In this document: piece by piece, positions 1 through 12,000 of the stretch | Layout: every line of letters starts with the position of its first letter | Position numbering within the stretch: position 1 is the stretch's first letter | NCBI GenBank assembly: GCA_004335835.1 | Contig: RWJK01001682.1 | Location: 20,802 to 84,801 of the forward strand | Direction: 5' to 3' | DNA length: 64,000 nucleotides | From: Scenedesmus sp. ARA3 | Lineage: Eukaryota; Chlorophyta; Chlorophyceae; Sphaeropleales; Scenedesmaceae | Translations under genes and position numbers: made by a program | The notes under the pieces: generated by a model | Told to the model about the DNA's origin: nothing | Databases searched by the model: none | What the model saw: the letters and a program-made list of their open reading frames with translations, nothing else

Positions 1-868
1 GGCATGGACAAAAGCCCACCATCGGCTGACACATGGTCACCACATGCAAGAGCATGTTTAGCAAGTAACAACAAGTAGCTTGGGACAATGCTCAACACGA
101 ACTGATCAAGTGCTGTGTCACCCCTTGAGGTTGACAAGGATTGAGAATGAAGCATGTTACAACCAGTTCAGACTGGCTGCTGCCACAAAACGCTAGGCAT
201 GCTAGCTGTGGCAAGGCGCTTTGCATCCCAAAAGTTAATGCATGTGCCTACAAAGTCCAGTCAGCGTGTAATATGGATTACTACGGACAGCGACATCACC
301 AATCGCTCGGTGCAAGTGGAATACAGCAAGCAGGTGGAAGCAGGAAACAGGGGAAGGCCAAACAGACCCTGCCAACCCTTGAAAGTAACGACTATGCCAA
401 AAAGCCCCGAGCAACGTCCTGGTCTGCAATTGCATGGCACACCTGCAAGCAAACTGTGATGGCGAATAACAATCCGCCTGCCAGCATTGCCAGAATCTTA
501 AACTGCAACTGTGAGGTTTTGGAGATATGAATGCCCCGGAGCTGCACACCTGGCCATGGGCTGAATGAGGAATAGGCAGATGCAGAAGTTTGCTACTCAA
601 CAGCACCGGCAGAATCATACAGCGCATCTTCACGCGACTGCTTGTCACGCGACACTTCTGTTGGTGCGCGTCTCCGAGCAAATACAGCCAGCTGCATGCT
701 GAGCAGCTGCAAGTGCAAGCCCGCTCACAGCTCAATGGATCACTGCTGGATGAATCACAGCTGGATGCATATGCATCCATGCATCGATCCTGCGTATGCA
801 TCCATATGGATCACTGCTGGATGGATCACTGCTGGATGGATGACTGCTGGATGGATGACTGCAGCTGC
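1..868. other. 3' flank of the GH114/GH135 gene
   Basis: No gene was recognised here. The stretch lies downstream of the stop codon of the minus-strand glycosidase gene and is probably its 3' UTR and flank. Around 735-865 it contains imperfect short repeats built on TGGATGGATGACTGC. Open frames on both strands lack recognisable domains. Confidence 0.6.
157..161 (-). terminator. Possible TGTAA polyadenylation signal
   Basis: TGTAA on the minus strand (TTACA on plus), about 710 nt after the stop codon of the minus-strand gene. TGTAA is the standard polyadenylation signal of chlorophyte algae. The distance is long, so the assignment is tentative. Confidence 0.3.
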
Positions 869-1592
869 TCAGATGCAGCTGCTGGTGGCTCCCACAACGG
901 CAGTCTCATTTGACCAGAGAGCAGCAGCAGGCAGTGTGTCCCTGCAAGCAGCAGCAGCAGCAGCAGCAGCAGCTTGTCAGCAGCTGGAAGAATATAATCA
1001 ACAACCAGCTCAGTTCCCGGTGTCCGACAGATGGCCACACATCAGCAGCATCAGCAGCGTGCGCAGTGTACTCACAAGCCTTTGCTATGCTGTGTTTGCC
1101 ATGTGCAGCAGCAGCAGCACTTACACTTTAATGCGATCAGCTGCCTGCGCACAAATGATAGCATGCTGACAGTTGTTGTTCTCACCAGGGGTTGTTCATG
1201 ACATCATTTGTGACATACACCCAGCCAGCATGCCTCGCGCGAGCCAGGCCCAGTGCACTGCCAAATGCCGCCGCATTCGCAGGTGCAGAATGCACCAAGT
1301 GCCAGAAGCGGTGCGCAGGATATGCTGCAGTCCACGCGGCTGGCCCGCTCCAAGATGAGTAAGTAGAGTACGTGTCTTCAAAGTTTATGATGATATCTGG
1401 GGTGTTGGCAGCAGCTGAGAGGAAGCACTCTGGGCCTTGTGTGCCCCAGTTGAGTGCTGTGAGAGAATTTTGGGCCTTGGATTGTGTGTAGGCGACGAGC
1501 TGCTGGTAGTAAGGCAGGGTGGCACAGTCTGTGGATCCTTCATCCAGAAAGATGCCGCTGATGTTTTGGTAGAAGTTGTAGTACCTGTTGGT

Positions 1593-1627
<35 letters not shown>

Positions 1628-2485
1628 GCAGCAGCACTAGTATGTTTCCCTATTTCAGGAAAAAGCCGCTTTGATGGCCGAGTAGAAACTGTAGTACCTG
1701 TAAAAAGATAGTGGCGTGAGATGAAGATGTAAAATGTGCAGTCGAAAACATGATGGTGCATTATGCAGGGTGTTCGCAGCAGTCTGTGGAGCCCTCATCT
1801 AGACAGATGCAGCTGATGCTGGGGTAGAAGCTGTAGACCTGTTGGTAAAGACATGAAGAAGTGAAGTTCAACCATATGCTATGCATTCAAGGCGGATTAT
1901 GAGGCCGCAGAATGCTATGCCATGTTCTAAAGGTGCACCCTCAAGTGTTACAAATGGTTCCAAGGTGTCTGACGTAAACCTTGCTGCTTGTGTGTGGGTC
2001 AGTGTGTTGTACTCTGCCTAGTGCTAGCATGCAATGCTGTAATGCTTGACAGCTTCACAGCAGGGTGAATGCAGATAAATGAGCAGAGCGACATGGTGTT
2101 GCGCATCAAAAGCAACAAGCGTGCAACCAGTCAGCACACAATGCAGCAGCCAGCTACTTACTTGTCAATGTCAGCCTGTACTGTTGCTGCTGCCCTTGCG
2201 CCGTAGCCAGTGTAAGTATACGCCAGCACGATGAGTCCTGCAGCCTTCATGTTATTTACAATTGTAACATAGTTTGAATCGACAGCTGTGCCTGGCCCGC
2301 TTGCAGGATTGATGATGACTAGGCGAGTTGCGTCATTGCCGGAGGTACGGCTCCAGTGGCAGCTGGCGGTGTTTGTAAAGCAAGGGTAGTAATAAGAAGT
2401 AACGCCAATCTGCTGTGTGGTGGATGTCAGGCGGACTTCAAAGTCCCAGAGACCAGGTGCAGATGGCAGGGTGTCCCTGAGAGAT

Positions 2486-2534
<49 letters not shown>

Positions 2535-2640
2535 TTGTAGCAAAGTAAATGACAACGGCAGCTGAGGCAGTATGATGGATGTGAGGCGCACTTGTAGGTA
2601 CCAGAGGCCAGGCGCAGAAGGCAGCGTTTCTCTGAGGGAT

Positions 2641-2681
<41 letters not shown>

Positions 2682-5600
2682 TTCAGCTGGAGGAGGAGCA
2701 GGAGCTAAAGAGTAGCAGGTGGCAGCATGGTGGCAGCAGCAGCAGCAGGGGCGATATTGTGAAGTGCCTCAGCTAGCTGGCATCATCTGCTATTGCATGG
2801 CAACTTTGTTGTCAACGCAGGCTGCCTTTGCATTGCAGCCATGCATTACAAAGACAGCAGTTCAGCCACCACAAACAGCACAACAGAGAACCAGAGTGAT
2901 GTCGCAAATCGTTCCGCACACCTATGCAGTTCCGCCGGCTCACCAAGGGTTGCCATCTGGTGTGATGCTGTCGTCAGTCACGTACACCCAGCCAGCCCGC
3001 CGCGCCTTGGACAGAGTCAGCACCTTGTAACAGTCATACACATGCTGTGTTGCACAACAACAGCAGAACTGCAATACCAACAATGCATTGCAAGCAGCTG
3101 CACCCAACAGGCACCAAAACGCCAGAAATATAAGCGTAGCAACTGCACATCCACACAGCTGACTCACCAAGGGTTGCCGTCTGGTGTGATGCTGTCATCT
3201 GTCACGTACACCCAGCCAGCCCGCCGCGCCTTGGACAGAGTCAGCACCTTGTAACAGTCATACACATGCTGTGTTGCACAACAACAGCAGAACTGCAATA
3301 CCAACAATGCATTGCAAGCAGCTGCACCCAACAGGCACCAAAACGCCAGAAATATAAGCGTAGCAACTGCACATCCACACAGCTGACTCACCAAGGGTTG
3401 CCGTCTGGTGTGATGCTGTCATCTGTCACGTACACCCAGCCAGGTCGCCACGCCTTAGACAGCATCAGCGCCTTGTAACAGCCTTACACATGCTGTGTTG
3501 CACAACAACAGCACAACTGCAACATCAACGATGCATTGCAAGCAGCTGCACCCAACATGCACCAAAGCGCCAAAACCATAAGCGTAGCAACTGCACATCC
3601 ACACAGCTGACTCACCAAGGATTGCCGTCTGGTGTGATGCTGTCATCAGTCACATACACCCAGCCAGCCCGCCGTGCCTTAGACAGCATCAGCGCCTTGT
3701 AAAAGGCCTCAGGCGTAGGCGGCACTTCATACACCAGCTGCCAGAAACTGCTTGCAGGATAATTTGACACCCAGGCAGCTGGCCCTGACCAAGTCAAGTA
3801 GCTTGTATAGCTGCTTTCAAAGTTGACCACAATATCGGGTGCGTTAGATCCAAATGTGAAGAAGCATTCGGCTGCTGCTGAGTCTGTGCCCCAGTTTAGG
3901 ACTGTGGTGGGTGCTGGAGCGGTGCCAGCAGAAACCTTGGATTTCGTGTACCCGATCAGCTGCTGGTAGTATGGTACAGTGGTGCATTCAGTGCTGGCTT
4001 CGTCGAAGAAGATGCCACTGACTCCATACCAGCTGAAATACTTATCAATCTCAGCCTGGACGTCTGCTGTTATTTTTGCGCCGTACGTTGTAGCCACATA
4101 GCCCAGCACGATGGTGCCGCCTGCCCTGAGGTTGGATGACAATGTAACATAATTTGAATCGACAGCTGCGCCAGGGCTGCTGGCAGGATTGATGATGACG
4201 AGCTTTGCCTTGCCTGCTGTGCGCTGCCACACACATCCGGCAGTAAAGCAGGGATAATAGTATGAGGGCACTGCAATCTGCTGGGTGCAAGTGGAGCTTG
4301 CTGGGGGTGGTGGGGAAGGGGAAGGGGATGGCGAGGGGCTGGGGGAAGGCCTGCAGGGTTCAGGGTTCAAGATGCAGGGTGAGAGAACTTGATGGTTTAG
4401 ATTATATGACAACTTGGTCTGTGAGGCTGAGGCGTCTTGGGTTCAGTGGCTGCTGGTCAGCTGAGACGGCTGGAAGAAGGATGGCTGTCTGCTGCTGCAC
4501 GGATGCTGCTGTGACTGCAGTCAACGTCAGTCAACGTCTACAGTCAACATTCAAACACGCTTGCACGCACAACAGATCATGTCATAAAAATCTCTAGATA
4601 TAAATATCTGGATATAACATGAGAGATTTGGTATAAATCTCTGGATATAACATGAGAGATTTGGTGCTCAAGGGTGTGCAGTGTGTTTTACGGTGCTCAC
4701 TCTCCTTTTCTGGTCTCAGACCTGTGTTCAACCTGTTGTGGCCCATACCATCCAAGATGGTGCCAGGACCCACATGTAACTATCATCCTCTCATAAAAAA
4801 TGCTTACTTGGGTGAAGGCGAGGGGCTTGGCTTTGGAGAGGGGCTGGGGCTGCAGCAGCAGCAGGCACAGGCAGGAAAGTGCAGTGTTGCTACAGAAGTC
4901 AGCAGAGATTTTGGCAGCAATGTGTTGGCGCGAAGCTGCTGCACTTGCAGCAACGCATCAAAACAGCTCATTAGCACTGTGCAAGAACGGCAACGTGTTG
5001 TTGAATGCATGTAGGCAGCCAAATGCGTATATGCTGTTCAAGTTATCGCGCCTGCAGCCAGCGCAGCACAACACCAATTTTGCACCTAAATTTTGGAGAG
5101 GGGCTCGGACTTGGTTTAGGTGAGGGTTTAGGAGATGGTTTAGGGGAGGGCTTAGGCGAGCGGCGCGGACTGCAGCACACACAGACAGCCAAGCAAGCAC
5201 AGAAGCGTTGCTGCCGATGCAACAGCTCCAACAGCAACCACAGCGCTGCGCAACAGTCAACACCTCTCTGCACGTTTCGTTTTTCAGTGATGCAAACGTT
5301 GCCTTACGCCCTAGCGTGCCAGGCGCACTTGGCTCCTGCGATAGCAACCACATTGGTGCGTAACAAGACAACATGTATCTGCACGTTTCTGTAATGCACA
5401 CATTGCCTCAAGCCTGAGGCCCACCTTGGCTTTTGGTGAGGGCATAGGCGGACCGGTTGAGCAGCCCGCATACCCAAGGACCCTTCAGTTGTTGCAGTGG
5501 TACATTTATGCACAGCAAGCAGCAACATTCATGCATTCATGTGCACAGGCCCACCTTGGCTTTGGTGATGGCGAGGGTGATGCCAGCTTAGGCAGGGCAC

Positions 5601-7246
5601 AAACACCTAAGGACCCTTACTACGCTGGTACATTGTCGTGCAACAAACACAGAGATACATGAATTCATGTGCACATGCCCACCTTGTCTTTGGAGATGGC
5701 GAGGGTGATGCAAGCTTAGGCAGGGCGAAGGCATCCCTAGGGGTGAACTGCAGGGTTTAATATTGCCTGATCATGCTTTTTAAAACCTAAGACCCACCTT
5801 GGCTTTGGTGAGGGTGAGGGTGATGCCAGCTTAGGCAGGGCACAGGCATCCCTAGGGGTGAACTGCAGCGACAAAGCCTTGCGAATGCTGACAGTGCCAA
5901 AGGTGTTGACCTTTGCACACGCATTGCTGTTGAACTTTGAGAGGCTGGTGTATTCCACGTTGAAGATGGGCTTGCCGGCTGCACGGGCGGGACATAACAG
6001 CACACTGTTGTTACATGACATGTTATGAACCATGGTGATGTGTTATTTGAAGTTTTGGAACACTCCTGTGTCAGCACAGCAGCCTGGATGAATTCAAACT
6101 GGTATGATGGCCAGCAATTAGGCGTGACTGCAGCGCCGTACGTGTCATGGCTGGCACTGGCATCCAGCAGACGTTGCTGAACACCTGTGCAGACCCCGCT
6201 GAGGTTGCATCGCCTGTACAGCTGCCTGTGCCGCGCCTCACCAGCCTTGAAGGGCGCATACATGCCGCATTCATTGTACTGGTAGCACTGCTCGTTGATG
6301 GCAAAGTCCCACATGGACACTGCACAGCAAGCAGCACAGCCAGCACTATGTTTAAGTTTAGTTTAGGGCAGATTATGTGAGGGCATGCACTCGTTGTACT
6401 AGTAGCACTGCTCAATGACTGCAAAGTCCCACATAGACACTGCACAGCAGGCAGCACAGCCAGCACCATGACTAAGTCAAGTTCAGGAGAGGTCCTGTGA
6501 GAGCATGCATTTATTGTACTGGTAGCACTGCTCGTTGACTTCAAAAGCCCACATGGGCACTGCACAGCAAAGAGCACAGCCAATGTAAACATCGAGGGTT
6601 TGTAATTGCAATTGTGTTCCAACCTTGATGGGCAGCATGCTACGCTGCCGTTGTGCATGCTACATGTTTGTCTCACACGCAGTCGCATGGCATATACACG
6701 GTGTGCTCTCTGTGCTGCACTCTGTGACAGCTAGCTGCCTAATTCAACAGCATGCACTTATGCATCAACAGCATAATTCAAGCACATGCACGCCATGCCA
6801 GCGCACCTGTGGTTAAGCTGATCAAGTTGAGGGAGTTCTTCAGGCCTATGCCCATACCATTGGCCCTGTGCATGCTGCATGTTTGCCTCACCCATGCAGG
6901 CAGCACATGTTGCGATGCTGTGTCTGCGCTGCATGCCATGACAGTGTGCGACAGAAAGCTGCCTCAAGGTGTGCTGCAACACCATCAACGTAGTGACAGC
7001 ATGCACAATTCAGCATGATAATGTCAACACACCATGCCTGCGCACCTGTGGTAGAGCTGATCAGATTGAGGGTGTTCTTGAGGCCTATGCCCATACCATT
7101 CGCCCTAGCAGTGTCAGATAGGAACTGCAGGTACTGCAGTGCAGTAGTAGAAGTCAAAGGGAAGCCGCTGTTGCAGGTGCCGTAGCAGTCGGTGTTGTCG
7201 GGGTCGATGGCTTTAAAGCCCTTGGCCTTGCACAGCTGAATGCGCT

Positions 7247-7281
<35 letters not shown>

Positions 7282-7435
7282 CAGAATGCGGCAGGCAGCA
7301 GGCAGGAGGTTTTGAGATGGTTTAGAGCTAGGATGAACGGATGACTTGGCGCATGTGACCTGCAGGTGCCGTAGCAGTCGGTGTTGTCGGGGTCGATGGC
7401 CTTGAAGCCCTTGGCCTTGCACAGCTGAATGCGCT

Positions 7436-7486
<51 letters not shown>

Positions 7487-9099
7487 CCAGCAGCAGCAGC
7501 AGCAGAGGCAGCAGCAGCAGCAGAGGCAGCAGCAATAGCAGCAGCAACAAGCAGAACACGGCAAGCAGAACACGGCAGGTAAAAAGCAGGAGGTGGTGGG
7601 TGGTGATAGGACACACATCAGTGGATGAGCTGGTGCGTGTGACTTTGCAAGCCCTCAGCTTGCTGTGTTCCTAACATTTGCTGGTGCTGGTGCTGCTGCT
7701 GCTGCTGCTGCGTGATGTGCCCGGCAGGTGTGATACACATCATCCATGGCAGGTATGGCTGCAAACCAAACACACTCTACGCTATAATGCAGCTTGCATG
7801 CCTCCGGCCAAGCTGTCCAGCAAGTGCTCACCGCTGTCATGGTGTTGCGTATCTCTGCCCTACGGCTGTCAGAACATCAATACTTCAGGCCAGTATCAGC
7901 CGTATGACATACAAAGTGCATGCGCCTGTCAATAGTTTGACATGTTAAGTAACCATTTCAGCTCACCGCCGTCATTATGTTGCGTATCTCTGCCCTGCGT
8001 GTGTCCACGTATCTCTCCCCAGCCCATCCAGAGATGTTAGCACCCAGAGCAGATGCAGGGAAAGAGGCGCTATCTGGGCGCCAGATTTCATATTGCGCGC
8101 TGAAGTAGCAGACAGGCACCAGCCCAGCCGCGTTAATTGCGGTCACTGCAAGCAGCAGCAGCGATTGCGTGAGGCAGCAGGTGTGTGAAGAACAAGTGCG
8201 TGCGCATTGGCACGTGAGGCGGTCACTGCCAGCTGCTCAGCATGCCGACCGGTTTCAGCGTGGCTTTGAAGTTGTCGGTGTTGATTCTTCCTGCCATATA
8301 TCATATATGTATAAATTATACATTATATAAGATGAGGCATTCAGGCTGTTGTTGCGTTGAATGCAGCGCATAATGTTGCAATCCTTGCTGCGCTACTACT
8401 CCGGCCCAGAGGCAATCACTGACGGCTGACCAGTTGTGATATGGTTACTGAAGCTGCTAGCATGTTGAATCTGTCTGTTATGCATGGCAAGCGGCCAGGC
8501 GACTGTCATGATGAATGCAGCGCAGCATGATGTGACGATGCTTGCTGCGCTGCTGCTCAGCCCCACATGCCGACATGTACAGCACATGTCAAACATGCTG
8601 GTCAACGGATTGCGCTGACTGGTGCTGACCTGTTGCGTTTGCCGTGTCAAACAGATCAATGCTGTAGACCTTGACTCCTGCAATCTGCGGCAGGGCAGTG
8701 CAGCGTAACATTGCATAATTGATGGATACCCAGGGAAACCAACCCCACGCTACGCACACCATCCTGCAGGCATGTGCTGCAACTCTGTTACATATGCAGT
8801 AGCAATGGTGAAATGGAAGTTGCTTTGCTCCAGCATGTTATCCACCAGCCCGGCTTGGGCAGTAGCAAGCAAGCAAGCAAGCTGCTGTTGCTGCCGTTGC
8901 TGAGATGCTGCTGATGAGTCACCTGGTGTGTAGGCATGACGAAAGTCTGCCCTAGCTGGTACTGCCATTGTTGGTTTATGATGGAGTTTTGATCCCAAGG
9001 CTGTGCCTGTGCTGGTGGAAGCAGGCAACTCAGCAGCACTGCCAAGAGCAACAGCAGCAGCAGGGCTGCTGGAGCCAAGAGCTTGCGCAGAACCGGCAT
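869..9099 (-). CDS. Secreted bifunctional glycosidase: GH114 domain plus two spherulin-4 (GH135-type) domains
   Basis: Twelve exons keep frame throughout: 9099-8923, 8684-8630, 8145-7967, 7244-7046, 6319-6242, 5978-5798, 5169-5086, 4849-4808, 4350-3616, 2476-2162, 1584-1186, 941-869 (2517 nt, 838 aa). The ATG at 9099 opens a signal peptide (MPVLRKLLAP, a Leu run, then AQA). Exons 1-6 encode a GH114 endo-alpha-1,4-polygalactosaminidase-type barrel: WQYQLGQ, YSIDLFDTA, the catalytic-Asp motif GFKAIDPDNTD, the catalytic-Glu motif NEQCYQYNEC, then FNVEYT. Exons 6-9 encode Pro-Ser-Lys linkers like algal hydroxyproline-rich glycomodules. Exon 9 and exons 10-11 each encode a spherulin-4 domain: SYYYPC, VIINPAS, GIFFDE/GIFLDE and NFE, matching the acidic residues described as catalytic in Aspergillus Sph3. 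The NPW|DTLPSAPGLW junction proves that both domains share one polypeptide. It ends NPW|DTLPAAALW and a short tail. Predicted role: extracellular hydrolysis of an alpha-1,4-linked galactosamine/GalNAc polymer. The substrate is inference. Confidence 0.88.
1664..1846 (-). repeat. Two decayed copies of the start of exon 11 (GIFLDE exon)
   Basis: Upstream of exon 11 (starts 1584), about 1665-1705 carries an acceptor TACAG followed by a coding-like YYSFYSAIK. About 1770-1846 carries a longer copy reading VYSFYPSIS and LDEGSTDC before a stop. Both lie in the intron upstream of the true exon and include the 3' splice site. Confidence 0.75.
2585..2646 (-). repeat. Decayed copy of the start of exon 10
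   Basis: Minus-strand sequence reads RETLPSAPGLWYLQVRLTS after a CTG tract and CTCAG acceptor, parallel to DTLPSAPGLWDFEVRLTS at the true exon (starts 2476). The base after AG is A instead of G, so splicing here would create a TGA codon. It sits upstream of the true exon. Confidence 0.8.
2940..3611 (-). repeat. Three 224-bp tandem copies of the exon 9 end plus donor
   Basis: The units 2940-3163, 3164-3387 and 3388-3611 are close copies of the last third of exon 9 (KALMLSKARRAGW...DGNPW), its GTGAG donor and about 130 nt of intron. Each retains the CCTTG|GTGAG junction. The true exon end is 3616. Divergence is low, so this is the youngest-looking array in this gene. Confidence 0.92.
5420..5760 (-). 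repeat. Three copies of the exon 6 end (LPKLASPSPSPK) with donor
   Basis: Segments near 5420-5455, 5548-5605 and 5680-5760 repeat the end of exon 6, encoding variants of ALPKLASPSPSPK before an AAG|GTGGGC junction. They lie in the downstream intron, before the linker exons at 5169-5086 and 4849-4808. Confidence 0.8.
6390..6575 (-). repeat. Two copies of the catalytic-Glu exon start (exon 5)
   Basis: Around 6390-6450 and 6505-6575 the minus strand repeats the exon 5 beginning: TGTGCAG acceptor, then SMWDFAVIEQCYYYNEC and PMWAFEVNEQCYQYNKC, versus SMWDFAINEQCYQYNEC in the true exon (6319-6242). Both copies keep the acceptor and the glutamate. Confidence 0.85.
6800..6866 (-). repeat. Copy of the exon 4 end (NGMGIGLKN)
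   Basis: Minus strand reads NGMGIGLKNSLNLISLTT followed by CAG|GTGCGC, duplicating NGMGIGLKNTLNLISSTT at the end of exon 4 (ends 7046). It lies in the downstream intron. Confidence 0.85.
7360..7433 (-). repeat. Copy of the catalytic-Asp exon start, flanked by both splice signals
   Basis: This 74-nt segment repeats RIQLCKAKGFKAIDPDNTD of exon 4. It is preceded by a long CTG tract and CTGCAG acceptor and followed by CAG|GTCACA. Inclusion as a cassette exon would shift the frame (74 = 2 mod 3), so it is expected to be skipped or to trigger decay. Confidence 0.85.
7826..7872 (-). repeat. Copy of the exon 3 end
   Basis: The minus strand carries a diverged copy of the exon 3 end (AEIRN-MTA) with an intact GTGAGC donor. 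The true exon end is 7967. It lies in the downstream intron. Confidence 0.7.
8340..8575 (-). repeat. Diverged intronic tandem duplication
   Basis: About 8340-8405 and 8505-8570 share the pattern GAATGCAGCGCA...CTTGCTGCGCT within the intron between exons 2 and 3. It shows no coding match. It looks like an older duplication unit without exon content. Confidence 0.5.
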
Positions 9100-12000
9100 C
9101 CTGCGAAACGCTTTCGAACAAGTACGCTACAATTTCTTCCAAACTTGATGCTCGGCTGCGTGTGCTTTGATGCTGCAACGAGTATATACACGTCACAGCC
9201 CGTGGCAGGGCCGACAAGCAGCTGCGGGCAGTCAGTAGCGTCTTAAACACGCGTTTATAGCCTTACGAATGATTTGATGTCAAAGCGTCATGGTGATCAG
9301 CTACTTTGATACTGTCAGGTAGCGAGAAGGCGAGCGGGCTGCTAGTGACATTCCGAGGGCCTTCATGAAGGTCTGACAGACCAGCACCAGCCGTGCTTTT
9401 GGTGTTTGAGATCAGGTAATTGCAATGGCAATGTTCCGGTTCCTGATTTCCGATAGGTCTGACCGTCGCACATGCTCGCAATGTGCTCAGGAGTCAACTG
9501 CAGTAACCACTCCCTAAGGGCAGCAACCACTCCCCTGGTTACTGTCATCCCGGGGCCGTTCGGGACCTCAGAATGGACGCTTTTCAAGAGCTCTGGCAAG
9601 ATGACAAATTCAGGAAATATAAATTACCTGGTTGACGGCCACATCTGGATGGCCAGCCTGCTTGCACAGCTGCCAGCTGTGATGATGCACAGTATCTGCA
9701 AACAACCTAGGTTGTGCAGCTGCAGCTGCAGCGTGTAACGCCGTGTGGCAGACTGCCCAGGAATGATGCTCACTGCCGATGCAGCAGCTTGCAGCCGTGC
9801 GATTCTGCCATGACACGTTGTGCCACTGGCATGTAGAGCCCCGTTGTCTGCACAAGCCGGGCTTGCAGGACAGTGCAGCAACACACCTACTACACACCAG
9901 TTGCGCACAATTGCCCAAACCCAGCAGATGTGTCACCCAGTGGATACCATCACAACTTTGAACTGATGTGTGCATGCAGGGTATGCACAGGGGCAGCTGG
10001 ACACCAGAGCCTTTGTCAGAAAGCTCCCAAGCAGCAAAAAGGCGCCCCCGCAAAACTTTATAGACCCATGGCAACAGCAACAACCAGCAACACTCTCAGC
10101 GTAGGTGCGGACCCCATACAAGAGGGAGCTGCTGAAGAGGCAACCATTGTAACAATGACAACCCGCAAGCGCTGCAGACTTAACAGACAGTACCGCTCTA
10201 TGTCCCTGCTGCGCCGACAGCGCAAGCCACTAGTGTACACAAGTTGATCAAATCAATCACGCATGGCAAGTCTGCCCTTGCACATCCTGCCAGCACCAAT
10301 GTCCTTGCAAAATCAGCCAGCCAGCACAATGTGATGGGGATGCAAAAACGGCAACCTGACTACTGATCAGGTTGACCAGCATTGTATGTGCCTGTTGTTG
10401 TTAGCCAGGTACTTGCTGCATCATCACAGCTCAAATAGCAACAGCTGACATACACGCTGCAACCGAGACAAAAGCGACAAGCGCAATGCCTGCAGCACCC
10501 TTATGCCACTGCAGCAGCTGCAGTCAAGCAAATGCTGCTGAGTTGCTGCTGTGGCTTGCCGCCTGCTGTGCAGCTGGTGGCAACAACACTGACCTGGCCA
10601 GCTGGCTTGTCTAGCTCCTGCCCATGTGACACACCCTCCTATGATGTACACTCGTCCACGCACATGACACCTCCTTGATATGAGCATGGCATGAGCAGCA
10701 TATCCTACATCAGTCATCCTCCAGTCCTACTATGTGACTTTAACTGGAACAGATGGGTGTGCCACCACCTCCTGTACGTGTGTTGCATGCAGCGCACACC
10801 TTAACACTGCTGCAGGAAGAGCGCTCCCTGCTTTACACCTCATCTCAACCACGCACGCGCCCACAACCCTGCACACAAAGCATAGACACAGTCACAAACA
10901 ATCCTGCAAACTACCTTGCCTGTACTCTTCTCGACCTGACTGCATGAAGTGACCAAATGCCAAAGCATAGACATGCATAATCCAACACGCGGAACATCCT
11001 GCAAGCTGCATGCAGCTGTCGCAGCGCTTCCTGCAAGCCGCGAGCATCACAGCGCTTTCCCTGCAAGCCGCAAGCGTCACAGCGTTTCCTGCAGGCTACA
11101 GCTGCCACAGCGCTTTCCTGCAAACGGCAGGCATCACAGCGCTGTCCTGCAAGCTGCAGCTGCCACAACGCTTTCCTGCAAGCCGCAAGCGTCGCAGCGC
11201 TTTCCTGCAGGCTGCAGCTGCCACAGCGCTTCGCTGCACGCCGCAAGCGTCGCAGCGCTTTCCTGCAAGCTGCAGCCGATGCAGCTCACTCACGCTATCG
11301 TACAGAAGACCACCACACTCTTGCGCTGCTGTTGCTGTGCAGTGCAGCAAGATCACTGCAACTGCTCTGCTATGCAACCAGCAGGGCTCCAGCCTAATAC
11401 CTCAAGCAACCCTTCGCAGCACGCATCATCCATAAACCACAGGCATGGGTTTGTACGAAGCCACGCGCCCACAACTCAGCATCTAGTGCAGATGCATCCC
11501 TCCAATACCAACTTCACTCTATTTCAGCAGCTGTGATGCATGCACGAGAGGGTTCTGGGCTCCCATGCACACCTCGCATCACATGCACTGCAGTACGCAC
11601 GCAACACACAACCCTGGCTGCTGACGGTGCATCACGGCTGTATGCATGTCTGGGTCCTTCACTCAAGCGATAAAGCTGTACAGCGCCTGCTGCAGTAGGA
11701 TGCATGCTGGTTGCTGTGACAGGCTAGAGGTGGATGCATTGGCGGTGCTTCAGATGCTGGAACAGCACCAGTTGGTACAGCAGGCGTGCAACTTCCAACA
11801 GATAGCTAAGCAACTGCACAGGGCTCCTGATGCTGCTGCAACGAGGACAACTGCTGCCGGGTCCACACAAGCTGCTTGCGGTTGCTTCCAGACAAGCTCC
11901 TACTACGCACAAGCCTGAGACGTTATCGTACACAAGTCCACAGGCAGAGTCCTGCAAGTCCTGACAGGGACATTGCTGCAGTACAGCTGCGCCACAGCAT

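Noticed and set aside
826..1038. Open frames rich in Leu, Cys, Ser, Gln or Ala runs over triplet tracts throughout the window
   Set aside because: They are frame readings of CAG/CTG repeats and have no flanking conserved sequence.
2940..3394. Two identical 76-aa frames as separate small genes
   Set aside because: They are readings of the 224-bp duplicated exon-end units, not independent genes.
9363..9599. Minus-strand open frame with VVAALREWLLQLTPEHIASM
   Set aside because: It looks protein-like, but no family was recognised, no partner exon could be joined in phase, and it lies in an intergenic interval.
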